Positions 8,491-18,202 of a DNA stretch of 64,000 nucleotides are shown piece by piece. The notes beneath the pieces are model-generated. The model did no database searches and was not told the origin of the DNA. It saw only the letters and a program-made list of their open reading frames with translations. The stretch lies in the NCBI RefSeq assembly GCF_000711245.1, contig NZ_JOMH01000001.1, positions 124,001 through 188,000 of the forward strand, in the 5' to 3' direction. A program made the position numbers and the translations under genes. The DNA comes from Polycyclovorans algicola TG408. Its GTDB lineage: Bacteria > Pseudomonadota > Gammaproteobacteria > Nevskiales > Nevskiaceae. Within the stretch, counting starts at the first letter, position 1. Each line of letters starts with the position of its first letter.

Positions 8491-9279
8491 ATGCAAATCA
8501 AGCGTAAACGTTGGTTGACCGGTGCGGCGTTGGCAGCAACCGCCGTAGCCGTGGTGGCGTGCGCGACATCCCCCACCGGACGCTCACAGCTTCGGCTGAT
8601 CAGTGAGGCGCATCTCAACCAGATGGGATCGGCCGCCTTCACCGAGATGAAGCAGGAGCTTCCCGCGACCCAATCGGCCTCAACCCGCCGTTACGTTGAG
8701 TGCGTCACCAACAATATCCTGCCGTTCATCCCCGGCCAGATCGACTGGGAAGTGCAAACCTTCGAGTCCGATCAAGTCAACGCCTTCGCCTTGCCGGGCG
8801 GCAAGATCGGCGTCTACACCGGCTTGCTCAAGGTCGCCAAGAACCAGGACCAACTCGCCGCAGTCATCGGTCACGAAATTGCCCACGTCATTGCCGGGCA
8901 TTCGGGCGCGCGGGTTTCAAACCAGATGGCAACGCAGTTTGGCGTGGCGATTTTCTCTGCAGCAACCGGCATGGGCGGTGACCTGATCGGCGCGGGCGCC
9001 AACATGCTGCTGGTGTTGCCCAACTCACGCGGTGACGAGTCGGAGTCCGACATCCTCGGCATGCGCTACATGGCCGAAGCGGGGTTCAACCCCAGCGCGG
9101 CGGTGCAGCTCTGGCAGAACATGGCCGCCGAGGCCGGCGGCCGGTCACCGGCCGAGTTCACCAGCACCCATCCGTCACACGACACCCGCATCCGCGACTT
9201 GAACGCCGAGCTTGCCAACTCGATGCCGATCTACGAACGCGCCCGCAGTGCCGGGCGCCAGCCCAACTGTCGGCGCTAA
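8491..9279 (+). CDS. M48 family metalloprotease, predicted lipoprotein
   Basis: 262 residues. A lipoprotein signal with positively charged start (MQIKRKRW) and lipobox VVAC predicts membrane anchoring in the periplasm. The zinc site is HEIAH (VIGHEIAHVIAGHSG), with the third ligand region ESDILGMRYMAEAG downstream, as in LoiP/YcaL-like M48 peptidases. These proteases are linked to envelope protein quality control in E. coli. Start ATG 8491 has a GGGG-containing ribosome site and gives a clean signal peptide; an ATG 33 bases upstream would spoil it. Its stop overlaps the convergent ABC ATPase gene by 4 bp. Confidence 0.92.
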   Translation: MQIKRKRWLTGAALAATAVAVVACATSPTGRSQLRLISEAHLNQMGSAAFTEMKQELPATQSASTRRYVECVTNNILPFIPGQIDWEVQTFESDQVNAFALPGGKIGVYTGLLKVAKNQDQLAAVIGHEIAHVIAGHSGARVSNQMATQFGVAIFSAATGMGGDLIGAGANMLLVLPNSRGDESESDILGMRYMAEAGFNPSAAVQLWQNMAAEAGGRSPAEFTSTHPSHDTRIRDLNAELANSMPIYERARSAGRQPNCRR

Positions 9280-10319
9280 GCCGGCGTCTGCAATGAGCGG
9301 CTGAGCACGGTCGAACTCATCGCTGCATTGCCGCCGATGAAGTGGCAGGCCGCCGAGCCGTTTGTGTCGCGGTAAACCGGCGGCAGTTGCATGGCACACA
9401 TCCCCTCGGAAATCGGGCAACGCGAGGCGAAGACACAACCCGGGTGGCGCATCGCCGCGGACGGCAATTCACCGACGAGGCGTTCATCGTCTGATGGCAG
9501 CGGACGGCCTGGTCGCGGGATTGAGGCCAGCAACGCCCGCGTGTACGGGTGCTTGGGCGACTCGAACAGCGCATCCGTGTTGGCCTGTTCCATCATCCGG
9601 CCCAGATACATCACCATGATGCGGTCTGACAGATGCCGCACCACCGCCAGGTCGTGGGCGATGAACAACATCGACAGGCCACGTTCGCGCTGAAGATCAC
9701 GCAACAAATTGACGATCTGTGCCTGTACCGACACGTCCAGTGCGGAGACCGGCTCGTCACAAATCAGGATGGACGGCTCGACCGCCAGCGCGCGGGCGAT
9801 ACCGACGCGCTGACACTGGCCGCCCGAAAACTCGTGCGGGTAGCGGTTCTGCAGTGATGATGACAGCCCCACCCGCTCCAGCAACTCGGCCACCCGCCGC
9901 TGCCGCTCGGCGGCGCCCCACTCGGGACTCAGCGACATCATCGGCTCGGCGATGGCCTGCCCGATGGTCATCCGCGGGTCGAGGCTGGCCAGGGGGTCCT
10001 GGAACACGAACTGCACTTGCCGCCGCAACGCCCGCCATTGGGCGGCATTGAAGCGGGTGATGTCTTGTCCGTTGATCTCGACCGAGCCCTTGGTCACGGG
10101 CACCAGGCCGACCAGTGACCGCGCCAATGTCGACTTGCCGCAGCCCGACTCGCCGACGATGCCCAGTGTCTCGCCGGCGTTGAGGTTCAGATCGATCTGA
10201 TCCACCGCCCGAACCTCCGACGCCCTGCCCCACCAGTGACCTGCAGGCCGCTGATAGTGCACAGACAAGCGCCGCGCCCGGATCACCGGACGCGGCGCAG
10301 ATGAAACGGGCGTGCTCAT
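9276..10319 (-). CDS. Oligopeptide/dipeptide ABC transporter ATP-binding protein, OppF/DppF type, orphan
   Basis: 347-residue ATPase with Walker A GESGCGKST, signature FSGGQCQR, Walker B ILICDEPVSALD and the C-terminal oligo_HPY extension (SPKHPYTRALLASIP...CVFASRCPIS) typical of OppD/OppF/DppF. No permease, substrate-binding protein or second ATPase is adjacent, so it must work with components encoded elsewhere. It starts 4 bases after the dps stop on the same strand, implying co-transcription with dps, which is an unusual pairing. Confidence 0.9.
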   Translation of the reverse strand: MSTPVSSAPRPVIRARRLSVHYQRPAGHWWGRASEVRAVDQIDLNLNAGETLGIVGESGCGKSTLARSLVGLVPVTKGSVEINGQDITRFNAAQWRALRRQVQFVFQDPLASLDPRMTIGQAIAEPMMSLSPEWGAAERQRRVAELLERVGLSSSLQNRYPHEFSGGQCQRVGIARALAVEPSILICDEPVSALDVSVQAQIVNLLRDLQRERGLSMLFIAHDLAVVRHLSDRIMVMYLGRMMEQANTDALFESPKHPYTRALLASIPRPGRPLPSDDERLVGELPSAAMRHPGCVFASRCPISEGMCAMQLPPVYRDTNGSAACHFIGGNAAMSSTVLSRSLQTPA

Positions 10320-10323
10320 CGAC

Positions 10324-10809
<486 letters not shown>

Positions 10810-10864
10810 GATTCACTCCTTGAGCTAGTGGGGCTTGTATCAGCAAGCCATGGGTTGCGAAAGT

Positions 10865-11806
10865 TCAGGCGCGCTTGGCATCGCGGTAGGTCTGAAAAAT
10901 CTCGGTTGCGGTGCGCTTCGGTCGCCAATCGAACGTGTCTCGAAACAACGTGCCATCGATGACGACCGGGTATTTCAAATAATTCACCAGATAAGGTGGG
11001 AGGAAAGCGCGCCGGTTCAAGACCTGACCCATCAACTGCGGCAAGCGACCCGGCAACACTAACGGCAGTCGTCGACACCCAGACTGAACAACCGCGTCGG
11101 GGTAGGTCATCCATTCGGCCGGGGCGACGTTGTAGACGCCCGGCCGGTTGACCTCACACGCGCGGACCAGGGCTTCGGCCATGTCATCAACATGCAGAAA
11201 CTGCATCAACGGCGCGTAGCCGATCAGGACCGGCGCCAGGCGTCGCGACAGCAGCAGCGACAGGCTGTTGCGAACCCCCGGCCCCAAAATATTGCAGGGC
11301 CGCAGCAGTGTGATGTTGAGCTCGGGATACTTCCGCAGGTAGATCTGGGTGAGGTTCTCCAGCTCCACCGCGTCGACCAGATCATGGCTGACTTCGCTGG
11401 CTTTCAGCGGGGTGTCCTCGTCCATCAGCGCCGGGTTGAACCGCGCCGCGCCGTAAACGAAGTAGGTCGAGTGGACCATGACTTGCCGCACGCCGTGTTT
11501 GCGCGACAACTCGAACAATCGCTTGCTGCCCAGCACGTTGGCGTTGTACCGATTCTGACGACTCTGTTCGTGACCAAACACTCGACCAATGTGGATCACG
11601 GTGTCGATGTCGTGTCGGCGAAAGATCTCTTCGAACCCGCGTGCATGGACGTCCAGCGAATAAGATGCGGTCGCTTCCGGGCAATCGACCTGACGCCGAA
11701 AATCGACGGCAATGACGTGGTGATTGGCACCCAGCAGACTGACCACGCGGCGCGCGAGGGCGCCTGCGGCACCGGTGACCAAAATCGTTCTAGTGTTGGA
11801 TTTCAT
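10865..11806 (-). CDS. NAD-dependent epimerase/dehydratase-like SDR, catalytic Tyr/Lys not found
   Basis: 313-residue extended SDR. The cofactor motif is ILVTGAAGALARRV (GxxGxxG-like), followed by VIHIGRVF, HSTYFVYGAARF, LRPCNILGPG and FLHVDDMAEALVRA, as in sugar-nucleotide epimerase relatives. Where the YxxxK pair normally lies, after VYG...DEDTP, the sequence is SHDLVDAVELENL with neither Tyr nor Lys. It may bind NAD(P) without classical SDR catalysis, or use other residues. It stands alone between dps and an Atm1-type exporter, both on the same strand. Substrate unknown. Confidence 0.82.
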   Translation of the reverse strand: MKSNTRTILVTGAAGALARRVVSLLGANHHVIAVDFRRQVDCPEATASYSLDVHARGFEEIFRRHDIDTVIHIGRVFGHEQSRQNRYNANVLGSKRLFELSRKHGVRQVMVHSTYFVYGAARFNPALMDEDTPLKASEVSHDLVDAVELENLTQIYLRKYPELNITLLRPCNILGPGVRNSLSLLLSRRLAPVLIGYAPLMQFLHVDDMAEALVRACEVNRPGVYNVAPAEWMTYPDAVVQSGCRRLPLVLPGRLPQLMGQVLNRRAFLPPYLVNYLKYPVVIDGTLFRDTFDWRPKRTATEIFQTYRDAKRA

Positions 11807-11874
11807 GGTCGATGGTCGTCAAACCCCTGCGACAGTAGTCGCACCCAGGCGGGCGCGTCGCCATTATTGACCGT

Positions 11875-13686
11875 TCATCGGTCCGGAAGCGCAGCGCCGT
11901 GCAGGCGGTGGGCGGTCTGGGCTTGCCAAAGGTGGGCGTAGTGTCCGTTCTGGGCCAGCAGCGCAGCGTGATCGCCGCGTTCAATCACCCGACCGTGGTC
12001 CAGCACGATGATCTCGTCAGCGTGCCGTATCGAGGCCAGCCGATGGGCGATGACCACGCAGGCCCGTCGTGGCAGACGCTCGGACAGGGCGCGCAGCACA
12101 CGCTGTTCGGTGAGCGCGTCCAACGCCGAGGTCGCCTCATCAAGCACCAGCACCGAGGCCGGCTTGAGCAGTGCCCGGGCCAGCGCCACGCGCTGCTTCT
12201 CGCCGCCGCTGAGTTTGAGGCCGCGCTCACCCACAGGGGTCTCCAGACCCTGCGGCAGACGCGCGATCCAGTCTGCAAGCTGGGTGGCCGCCAACACCTC
12301 CTGCACGCGCGCTGGGTCGGGCTCGGCTTCGCCATAGGCAATGTTTTCGCCGAGTGGCCCGTTGAACAGCACCGGCTCCTGAGGGACCACCGCGATCTGC
12401 CGGCGCAGCGAGTCAGTGGACCAATGATCAATGGCTTGCCCATTGACGGTTATCTGCCCGCCCGTCGGCGGGTAGAACCGGTACAGCAGCCTCGCCAATG
12501 AAGATTTGCCACTGCCCGTGGCGCCGACCACCGCAAGCGTCCGGCCCGGTTGTAGCTCGAAGCTGAGCTGGCTGAGCAACGGCCGGTCTGGGCTGTATGC
12601 AAAGTCCACCTGCTCGAAGCGCACGGTCAGCGGCCCGGGCGGCAGCACCTGCGCGTCGGCGCGATCGGGCCAAGCGGGCGCGCGGTCGAGCAGGCCGAAC
12701 ATGCGGCCCATGTCGGTCAGCGCGCGGCGAATCTCACGATAGACAAATCCCAGCAGGTTGAGCGGAATGAACAACTGCATCATGTAGGCGTTAATCGCGA
12801 CAAAATCACCGACCGTCAGATCACCGCGGGTAATACCGTCGGCGGCCATCCACATCATCGATGTCATCGCCAGCGCGATGATCAGGCCCTGACCGATGTT
12901 GAGGCCGGCCAGGCTCAGTCGGCTCTTGAGTTGGGCGCGCTCCCAGACGCCCAGTGCGGCGTCGTAGGCCTTGGCCTCACGCGCCTCGGTGTTGGCGTAT
13001 TTGACCGTTTCGTAGTTGAGCAAGCTGTCGACCGCCCGCGTGTTGGCGTCGGCATCCAGCCGGTTGGCATCGCGCAAAAACTGGGTTCGCCACTGGGTCA
13101 CGGTGACGGAGAACGCCAGATAGATGGCGACTGATCCGCCCGTCAGCACCGCATAGGCCGGCCCATAAACGGTGCCGAGAATAATCGCGACCATGCCGAT
13201 CTCGAGCACGGTCGGCAGAATGTTGAACAGCAGGAACCGCAGCAAAAAGCTGATGCCGCCTTGTCCGCGCTCGATGTCACGCGACAGGGCGCCGGTGCGG
13301 CGATCCAGGTGAAAGGCCATTTCCAGAGCGTGCAAGTGCCGTAGCACCGCGCCCGAAACCTGTCTGACGACGCGCTCGCCGACATGGCCAAAAGCGATGT
13401 CCCGCAACTCGGCAAACAAGCCGCTGGCCCAGCGCATTACGCCGTAGGCCAAGAGCAAACTGATAGGCAGCACCAAGGTCGCCGTCTCGCCCGAGAATCC
13501 GTCGACCAGCCGCTTCATCAGCATCGGCAGTGTCACCGTCGCCAACTTGGCCAGCACCAGGCAGGACAACGCGATGGCGATTCGCTGCCAGTGCGCCCAA
13601 AGGAACGGCATCAGGCGCCGAATGATGCGCCAGTCAGGCGGGCTGTCGGGAAGATCGTCCTCAGGGCGACGTGCAAAGCCGCGCAT
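11875..13686 (-). CDS. Atm1/HMT1-type ABC exporter (fused membrane and ATPase domains)
   Basis: 603-residue half transporter. An N-terminal six-helix exporter domain (about residues 25-330) includes DSLLNYETVKYANTE, the hallmark of the Atm1 family that moves glutathione-linked or sulfur/iron compounds and heavy-metal conjugates. The C-terminal ATPase has Walker A VGATGSGKSS, signature LSGGEKQR and Walker B VLVLDEATSALD. It should act as an inner-membrane homodimer. Bacterial Atm1 homologues are implicated in heavy-metal tolerance; the exact substrate here is not readable. Confidence 0.93.
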   Translation of the reverse strand: MRGFARRPEDDLPDSPPDWRIIRRLMPFLWAHWQRIAIALSCLVLAKLATVTLPMLMKRLVDGFSGETATLVLPISLLLAYGVMRWASGLFAELRDIAFGHVGERVVRQVSGAVLRHLHALEMAFHLDRRTGALSRDIERGQGGISFLLRFLLFNILPTVLEIGMVAIILGTVYGPAYAVLTGGSVAIYLAFSVTVTQWRTQFLRDANRLDADANTRAVDSLLNYETVKYANTEAREAKAYDAALGVWERAQLKSRLSLAGLNIGQGLIIALAMTSMMWMAADGITRGDLTVGDFVAINAYMMQLFIPLNLLGFVYREIRRALTDMGRMFGLLDRAPAWPDRADAQVLPPGPLTVRFEQVDFAYSPDRPLLSQLSFELQPGRTLAVVGATGSGKSSLARLLYRFYPPTGGQITVNGQAIDHWSTDSLRRQIAVVPQEPVLFNGPLGENIAYGEAEPDPARVQEVLAATQLADWIARLPQGLETPVGERGLKLSGGEKQRVALARALLKPASVLVLDEATSALDALTEQRVLRALSERLPRRACVVIAHRLASIRHADEIIVLDHGRVIERGDHAALLAQNGHYAHLWQAQTAHRLHGAALPDR

Positions 13687-13753
13687 CCGGATCAGCTCAC
13701 CCGGCGGGGCGTACGCCCACGCAACAACCCTGCGTCAGCGACGGCCGGCGCGA

Positions 13754-14179
13754 TCAAGCGTCGTTCAAGTCGACCTGCACGAAGCGGTCTATGGCTTTGA
13801 GCACGTCCGAGCGTGACACCTGACCGACCAGTCGCTGCTGATGAATGACCGGTAGACGCTTGAAGGGGTTGGTGAAAAAGATTTCGGCGACCTCGAGAAT
13901 GCTGGCGGCCGCGTCGACCGACACCGGGTTGCGGGTCATGAAGTCGGACACGCGGCCGCCAAACTCGTCGTGATAGGCCGCGTTGAGCGCCACCTTCATG
14001 CAATCGCGCTCGGAGAGCATGCCAATGATGTTGCCAAACTGGTCCAGCACAGGCGCACCTGACACCCCGCGACCCACCAGTAGCTTGATGGCCGCAAAAA
14101 TGTCGGTGTCGGGGCTGAAGCTGACCAGCGACGCCGACATGAATTCTTTGACCGTGATGTCGCGCAATGAGCGGCTCAT
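13754..14179 (-). CDS. CBS-domain pair protein
   Basis: 141 residues made almost entirely of two CBS domains (about residues 8-65 and 75-135), which typically bind adenosine nucleotides. Recognisable pieces are VKEFMSASLVSFSPDTDI, GVSGAPVLDQFGNIIGMLSERDC, VSDFMTRNPVSVD and RLPVIHQQRLVGQVSRSDVL. Start ATG 14179 has an excellent ribosome site (GGGGGAGG). No catalytic domain is attached, so a regulatory role is likely but the partner is unknown. It lies directly downstream of nqrM on the same strand. Confidence 0.92.
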   Translation of the reverse strand: MSRSLRDITVKEFMSASLVSFSPDTDIFAAIKLLVGRGVSGAPVLDQFGNIIGMLSERDCMKVALNAAYHDEFGGRVSDFMTRNPVSVDAAASILEVAEIFFTNPFKRLPVIHQQRLVGQVSRSDVLKAIDRFVQVDLNDA

Positions 14180-14225
14180 GCAATCCTCCCCCGTAATCGG
14201 ATCATTTTCACGTGCGCCAAGCGAC

Positions 14226-14435
14226 TCACAGCTCGGTCGCCTTTTCCAGTTCAGCCAATTTCTTGACGCGGGCATCGCAAGGCTTCTTGCAGATGCCACA
14301 ACTGTCGCCGCCCAGACCACCGCAACTGCCTTTAATCACTTTACCCTGCACCAGCCAGCCGACCGCCATGCAGCCGACCGCCAGCAGGAAGACCGAGAAG
14401 GTAACGGCCAGCGTTGTCAGCAGCGTTACGAACAT
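14226..14435 (-). CDS. nqrM: Na+-NQR maturation protein NqrM
   Basis: 69-residue single-span membrane protein. An N-terminal hydrophobic helix (residues ~3-28) is followed by a cysteine cluster GSCGGLGGDSCGICKKPCD. NqrM is needed for assembly of the iron centre between NqrD and NqrE; the conserved cysteines are thought to carry the iron. It lies downstream of nqrF on the same strand, separated by a 427-bp repeat-containing gap rather than by apbE. Confidence 0.95.
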   Translation of the reverse strand: MFVTLLTTLAVTFSVFLLAVGCMAVGWLVQGKVIKGSCGGLGGDSCGICKKPCDARVKKLAELEKATEL

Positions 14436-14567
14436 ACCCGCAACTCCGTAACGACGCCGACTAAAGCCATCCCCGAAGCTGCGGTGTCACGCCCCGCAAA
14501 GTCCAGCCCGGCCGTTCGCACGGCAAAGCATTCACCGGAGGCTTTGCTAGCCGTGCTCACTGTCCGT

Positions 14568-14640
14568 GCGTTCGCCTCATTTTTCGCGGCGCGATGAGCA
14601 GGGCGTGTGGCTGCCATCCCTGGCGCAACGGCATCACGGC
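14568..14640. repeat. 73-bp direct repeat, copy 1
   Basis: Begins GCGTTCGCCTCATTTTTCGC and ends GGCATCACGGC. Identical over 73 bases to 14721-14793; similarity continues imperfectly for about 15 more bases (AAGCAAAGCC versus GAGCGAAGCC). The start-to-start distance is 153 bp. Confidence 0.95.
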
Positions 14641-14720
14641 AAGCAAAGCCCGGCCCGCGTTCGGCTAACTCCTCGTGACTTTGAGTCACGACTCGCCGGG
14701 GCCAAACGCTCCCTGAATGG

Positions 14721-14793
14721 GCGTTCGCCTCATTTTTCGCGGCGCGATGAGCAGGGCGTGTGGCTGCCATCCCTGGCGCAACGGCATCACGGC
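14721..14793. repeat. 73-bp direct repeat, copy 2
   Basis: Exact second copy of 14568-14640, same orientation. A 20-base fragment of its start recurs at 14826-14845. Confidence 0.95.
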
Positions 14794-14825
14794 GAGCGAA
14801 GCCCAGCCTGGCCATCCACGGCCGT

Positions 14826-14845
14826 GCGTTCGCCTCATTTTTCGC
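14826..14845. repeat. Partial third copy of the nqrF-nqrM repeat
   Basis: Carries only the first 20 bases of the 73-bp unit (GCGTTCGCCTCATTTTTCGC) and then runs into the loop of the hairpin next to the nqrF stop. Confidence 0.85.
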
Positions 14846-14861
14846 TTTGCTAAAAATGAGG
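14833..14861 (-). terminator. Hairpin at the 3' end of nqrF
   Basis: Perfect 10-bp inverted repeat CCTCATTTTT / AAAAATGAGG with a 9-base loop, one base after the nqrF stop. It is A/T-rich and has no T-run after the stem, so termination is uncertain. An RNA-processing or attenuation role separating nqrA-F from nqrM is possible. One arm is part of the 73-bp repeat family. Confidence 0.5.
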
Positions 14862-14862
14862 C

Positions 14863-16086
14863 TCACCCCCCAAAGTCGTCGAGCATGATGTCTTTGCGCT
14901 CCACGCCCAGATCCAACAGCATCTTGATGCATGCGGCATTCATCATGGGCGGCCCGCACATGTAGTACTCGCAGTCTTCAGGTGCCTTGTGATTTTTGAG
15001 ATAGTTTTCGTAAATCACGTTGTGAATGAAGCCGGTGTGTCCCGTCCAATTGTCTTCGGGCTTGGGCTCGGAGAGCGCCACGTGCCACGTGAAATTGTCG
15101 TTCTCCTTGGCGAGCATGTCGAAGTCTTCGACATAGAACATTTCGCGCAGTGAGCGCGCGCCGTACCAGAAGCTCATCTTGCGCTTGGACTTCAGGCGAC
15201 GAAGCTGATCGAAGATGTGGCTGCGCATCGGTGCCATCCCGGCACCGCCGCCGATGAAGACCATCTCTTTTTCGGTCTCGCGGGCGAAGAACTCGCCGAA
15301 CGGCCCCGAGATCGTGACCTTGTCACCGGGCTTGAGGTTGAAGATATAGCTCGACATCTTGCCGGCCGGCACGTCGGGCTGGCGCGGCGGCGGGCTGGCG
15401 ATACGGACGTTGAGCATGATGATGCCCTTCTCTTCCGGATAGCTGGCCATCGAGTAGGCGCGTTCGATCTTCTCGGTGACTTTGGATTTGTACTGCCAGA
15501 TGTTGAAGTGATCCCAGTCATCGCGGAAGCGCTCTTCAACCTCGAACTGCTTGTAATCGATCTCGTGCGGCGGGCACTCGATCTGAATGTAGCCCCCCGC
15601 GCGGAAATCGACGTTTTCACCTTCGGGCAGCTCGAGCACCAATTCCTTGATGAAGGTGGCAACGTTTTCATTGGAGCGCACCTTGCACTCCCACTTCTTG
15701 ACGCCGAAGACATGCTCGGGCACTTCGATCTTCATGTCCTGCTTGACGGCCACCTGACAGGACAGACGTTCGCCGTCCTTGGCTTCGCGCTTGGTGATGT
15801 GCGACAGCTCGGTGGGGAGGATGTTGCCACCGCCTTCATGCACCTTCAGCCGGCATTGGGCGCAGGAACCACCACCACCGCAGGCCGACGGGATGAACAG
15901 ACCGTTCTCGGCCAGCGTTGCCAGCAGCTTGCCGCCGGTCGGCACGGTCAGGGAGCGCTCGTTGTTCACCAGCAGGGTGACATTGCCCTGCGGGACCAAT
16001 TTGCTGCGCGCGAACAGAATGACCAGCACCAATGACAGGATGATGCCGGTGAAAAAGGCAACGCCAAGACCGATTTCCAAAAACAT
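14863..16086 (-). CDS. nqrF: Na+-NQR subunit F (NADH-oxidising, FAD and [2Fe-2S])
   Basis: 407-residue electron-entry subunit of the sodium pump. It has one N-terminal transmembrane helix (residues 3-25), then a ferredoxin-like domain with cluster cysteines in [12 protein letters not shown] and LSCQ. The FAD-binding part has [11 protein letters not shown], and the NADH-binding part has [12 protein letters not shown] and YYMCGPPMM. Length is normal. Last gene of the nqrABCDEF run. NADH electrons pass FAD, then [2Fe-2S], then the NqrD/E iron centre. Confidence 0.98.
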   Translation of the reverse strand: MFLEIGLGVAFFTGIILSLVLVILFARSKLVPQGNVTLLVNNERSLTVPTGGKLLATLAENGLFIPSACGGGGSCAQCRLKVHEGGGNILPTELSHITKREAKDGERLSCQVAVKQDMKIEVPEHVFGVKKWECKVRSNENVATFIKELVLELPEGENVDFRAGGYIQIECPPHEIDYKQFEVEERFRDDWDHFNIWQYKSKVTEKIERAYSMASYPEEKGIIMLNVRIASPPPRQPDVPAGKMSSYIFNLKPGDKVTISGPFGEFFARETEKEMVFIGGGAGMAPMRSHIFDQLRRLKSKRKMSFWYGARSLREMFYVEDFDMLAKENDNFTWHVALSEPKPEDNWTGHTGFIHNVIYENYLKNHKAPEDCEYYMCGPPMMNAACIKMLLDLGVERKDIMLDDFGG

Positions 16087-16119
16087 AGCTTTCCTTTCGT
16101 TAGACCAGGCGAGACACGC

Positions 16120-16725
16120 TTAGAGCTGGATGCCCGAAAACGCCATGAACCCAAAAGCCAGCAGGCCGGCGCTGATGAAGGCGACACCGAGCCCCTGCAG
16201 ACCGTCAGGCACGTCCGAGTACTTGAGCTTTTCGCGGACACCGGCAAACAGCACGATCGCCAGCAACCAGCCCACACCGCTGGAGAACCCATACGTCGTG
16301 GCTTCGGCCAGGGTGTAATCACGCTCGACCATGAACAGCGAGCCGCCCAGAATCGCGCAGTTCACGGTGATCAGCGGCAAAAAGATGCCAAGCGCGTTGT
16401 AGAGCGCGGGCACGTATTTGTCGAGCGCCATTTCGAGAATCTGCACCAGCGCCGCGATCACGCCGATGTAGCTGATCAGGCCGAGAAACGACAGGTCGAC
16501 GTCCGGCAGCCCGGCCCACGCCAGCGCGCCATCGCGCAGCAGGTAATTGAAAATCAGGTTGTTGACCGGCACGGTGATGGTCTGCACCGCGACCACGGCA
16601 ACGCCCAGGCCAAACGCCGTCTCGATCTTCTTCGAGATGGCCAGAAACGTGCACATCCCGAGAAAGAACGAGAGCGCAAGGTTTTCGACGAAAATCGATT
16701 TGATCGCCAGATTGACGAGTTCCAT
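16120..16725 (-). CDS. nqrE: Na+-NQR subunit E
   Basis: 201-residue six-helix membrane subunit. It is related to NqrD and inserted in inverted topology, together holding a membrane-embedded iron centre. Cysteines in [13 protein letters not shown] and [13 protein letters not shown] are the expected ligands. 15 bases separate it from nqrD and 33 from nqrF. Confidence 0.98.
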   Translation of the reverse strand: MELVNLAIKSIFVENLALSFFLGMCTFLAISKKIETAFGLGVAVVAVQTITVPVNNLIFNYLLRDGALAWAGLPDVDLSFLGLISYIGVIAALVQILEMALDKYVPALYNALGIFLPLITVNCAILGGSLFMVERDYTLAEATTYGFSSGVGWLLAIVLFAGVREKLKYSDVPDGLQGLGVAFISAGLLAFGFMAFSGIQL

Positions 16726-16740
16726 ACGTACGGCTCCGGG

Positions 16741-17400
16741 TTAAAGCACTTCGGTGCGGTGCACCTGATGAATCTGGAAGGACGGCTTTTCGACCTGCGC
16801 GGGCTTCCAGGTCCGCACCACCCAAATGATCAGGCCGATGAGGAAAAAGGCACTGGGCGGCAACAGCATCAGGCCGTTGGACTGGTACCAGCCCCCTTCG
16901 GTGACCAGCGGCATGATCTCAACGCCAAACAGCTTGCCCGAGCCGAACAGCTCACGGAAAAACGCGACGATCAGCAGAACGACGCTATAACCCAGTCCGT
17001 TACCGAGGCCGTCGAGTGCCGCCTTGCCCGGTGAGTTGCTCATTGCAAACGCCTCGGCCCGGCCCAGCACGATGCAGTTGGTCAGAATCAGGCCGATGAA
17101 CACCGACAGCTGCTTGCTCATGTCGTAGGCGTAGGCCTTGAGCACCTGGTCCACCAGAATCACGCCCACTGCCGCCACCGTCACCTGCGCAATGATGCGG
17201 ATGTTCGACGGGATGACGTTGCGGATCAGGCTGACGAAGAAACTGGTAAACACGATGACGGCCGTCAGGCTGATCGACATCACCAGCGCCGGCATCATCT
17301 GCGTGGTCACCGCCAGTGCGGAACAGATGCCCAACACTTGAAGAATGATGGGATTGTCGTTGGCGATCGGCTCAACGACCAGTTTGCTGGACTCAGACAT
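16741..17400 (-). CDS. nqrD: Na+-NQR subunit D
   Basis: 219-residue polytopic subunit. The predicted iron-ligand cysteines lie in [10 protein letters not shown] and [13 protein letters not shown], pairing with those of NqrE. The N-terminal tail contains [17 protein letters not shown], typical of NqrD/RnfE. The start overlaps the end of nqrC by 8 bases, indicating translational coupling. Confidence 0.98.
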   Translation of the reverse strand: MSESSKLVVEPIANDNPIILQVLGICSALAVTTQMMPALVMSISLTAVIVFTSFFVSLIRNVIPSNIRIIAQVTVAAVGVILVDQVLKAYAYDMSKQLSVFIGLILTNCIVLGRAEAFAMSNSPGKAALDGLGNGLGYSVVLLIVAFFRELFGSGKLFGVEIMPLVTEGGWYQSNGLMLLPPSAFFLIGLIIWVVRTWKPAQVEKPSFQIHQVHRTEVL

Positions 17401-18172
17401 CAGAGTTTCCTTTGCTCACTTTTTCAAGGTAACCGCGATAGGCCGATTTCGACAGCCAGTAGCGGACCGCGTTCGTGACGCCATTGGACGTCAGGGTGGC
17501 GCCGGACAGCGCGTCGACGCCGTACTCGTCGTCGGACGCGGCACCGCCGCGCACCAGACGGAAGGCAATATCGCCGTCGTCACCATAAATTTCCTTGCCT
17601 TCCCATTGCGCCGCCCAGTCAGGGTTCTCCACCTCGCCGCCGAGCCCGGGGGTTTCGGCATGCTGGTAAAACGCGATATCGGCAACCGTGTCGGCATCGG
17701 CTTCAAGGGCCAAAAAAGCATACATGGTCGACCACAGCCCATAGCCACGGATCGGCAGCACAATACGGCTGAGGTTGTCTTCGTCGTCGCGAACCAGGTA
17801 CACCAAGCCGTATTTGGCATGGCTGCCGACGCCGGCAATATCTTCTGCACCCTTGAGCGTGATGCGGTTGGCCGGGTCACGCGCCACCACGTTGGCATCG
17901 AAGCTGGCAGGGTCCATCTCGTCAGCCACTTCGCCGGTGGTGAAGTCGATGACCTTGGATTCAACACGCTCCTCGAACACCGCCGCCACGTCGATGCCAG
18001 GCTCGTACAGACCGGCCACACGAAGAATGTTGACCTGCCGGTCGCGCTGCTGGTTGGCGGCCTGCTGCGGTTTGAGCACCACCGCAGCCGTCGACACCAG
18101 AACCGAGCCGACCAGGCAGATAACCGTCGCGATCATCAGCGTGTAGGCCTTGCTGTCTTTACTTAGCGCCAT
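17393..18172 (-). CDS. nqrC: Na+-NQR subunit C (covalent FMN)
   Basis: 259 residues: one N-terminal membrane helix (~10-35), then a periplasmic FMN-binding domain. The flavinylation motif [13 protein letters not shown] (DxxSGAT) is intact near residue 225, so ApbE should attach FMN to its Thr. No apbE gene is in the window, although apbE often lies beside nqrF. It sits 30 bases after nqrB. Confidence 0.97.
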   Translation of the reverse strand: MALSKDSKAYTLMIATVICLVGSVLVSTAAVVLKPQQAANQQRDRQVNILRVAGLYEPGIDVAAVFEERVESKVIDFTTGEVADEMDPASFDANVVARDPANRITLKGAEDIAGVGSHAKYGLVYLVRDDEDNLSRIVLPIRGYGLWSTMYAFLALEADADTVADIAFYQHAETPGLGGEVENPDWAAQWEGKEIYGDDGDIAFRLVRGGAASDDEYGVDALSGATLTSNGVTNAVRYWLSKSAYRGYLEKVSKGNSDV

Positions 18173-18202
18173 GTGACGAGGAACTCCGAAACTCGGTAGG
18201 GG

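Larger units (their letters stand above)
14436..14862. other. Repeat-rich intergenic region between nqrF and nqrM
   Basis: 427 bases without a convincing gene. It holds two identical 73-bp copies of a repeat, a third 20-bp fragment, a 7-bp perfect inverted repeat (CGTGACT-TTG-AGTCACG, 14674-14690) and a 10-bp inverted repeat abutting nqrF. Minus-strand frames through it are made of the repeat itself (recurring KNEANA) and do not look like a protein. In many gammaproteobacteria apbE (flavin transferase) occupies this slot; no trace of it is seen. Confidence 0.75.

Noticed and set aside
14426-14959. Minus-strand 177-codon frame with recurring KNEANA segments
   Set aside because: The recurrence is the 73-bp DNA repeat read in frame; it also overlaps the end of nqrF and has no ribosome site.
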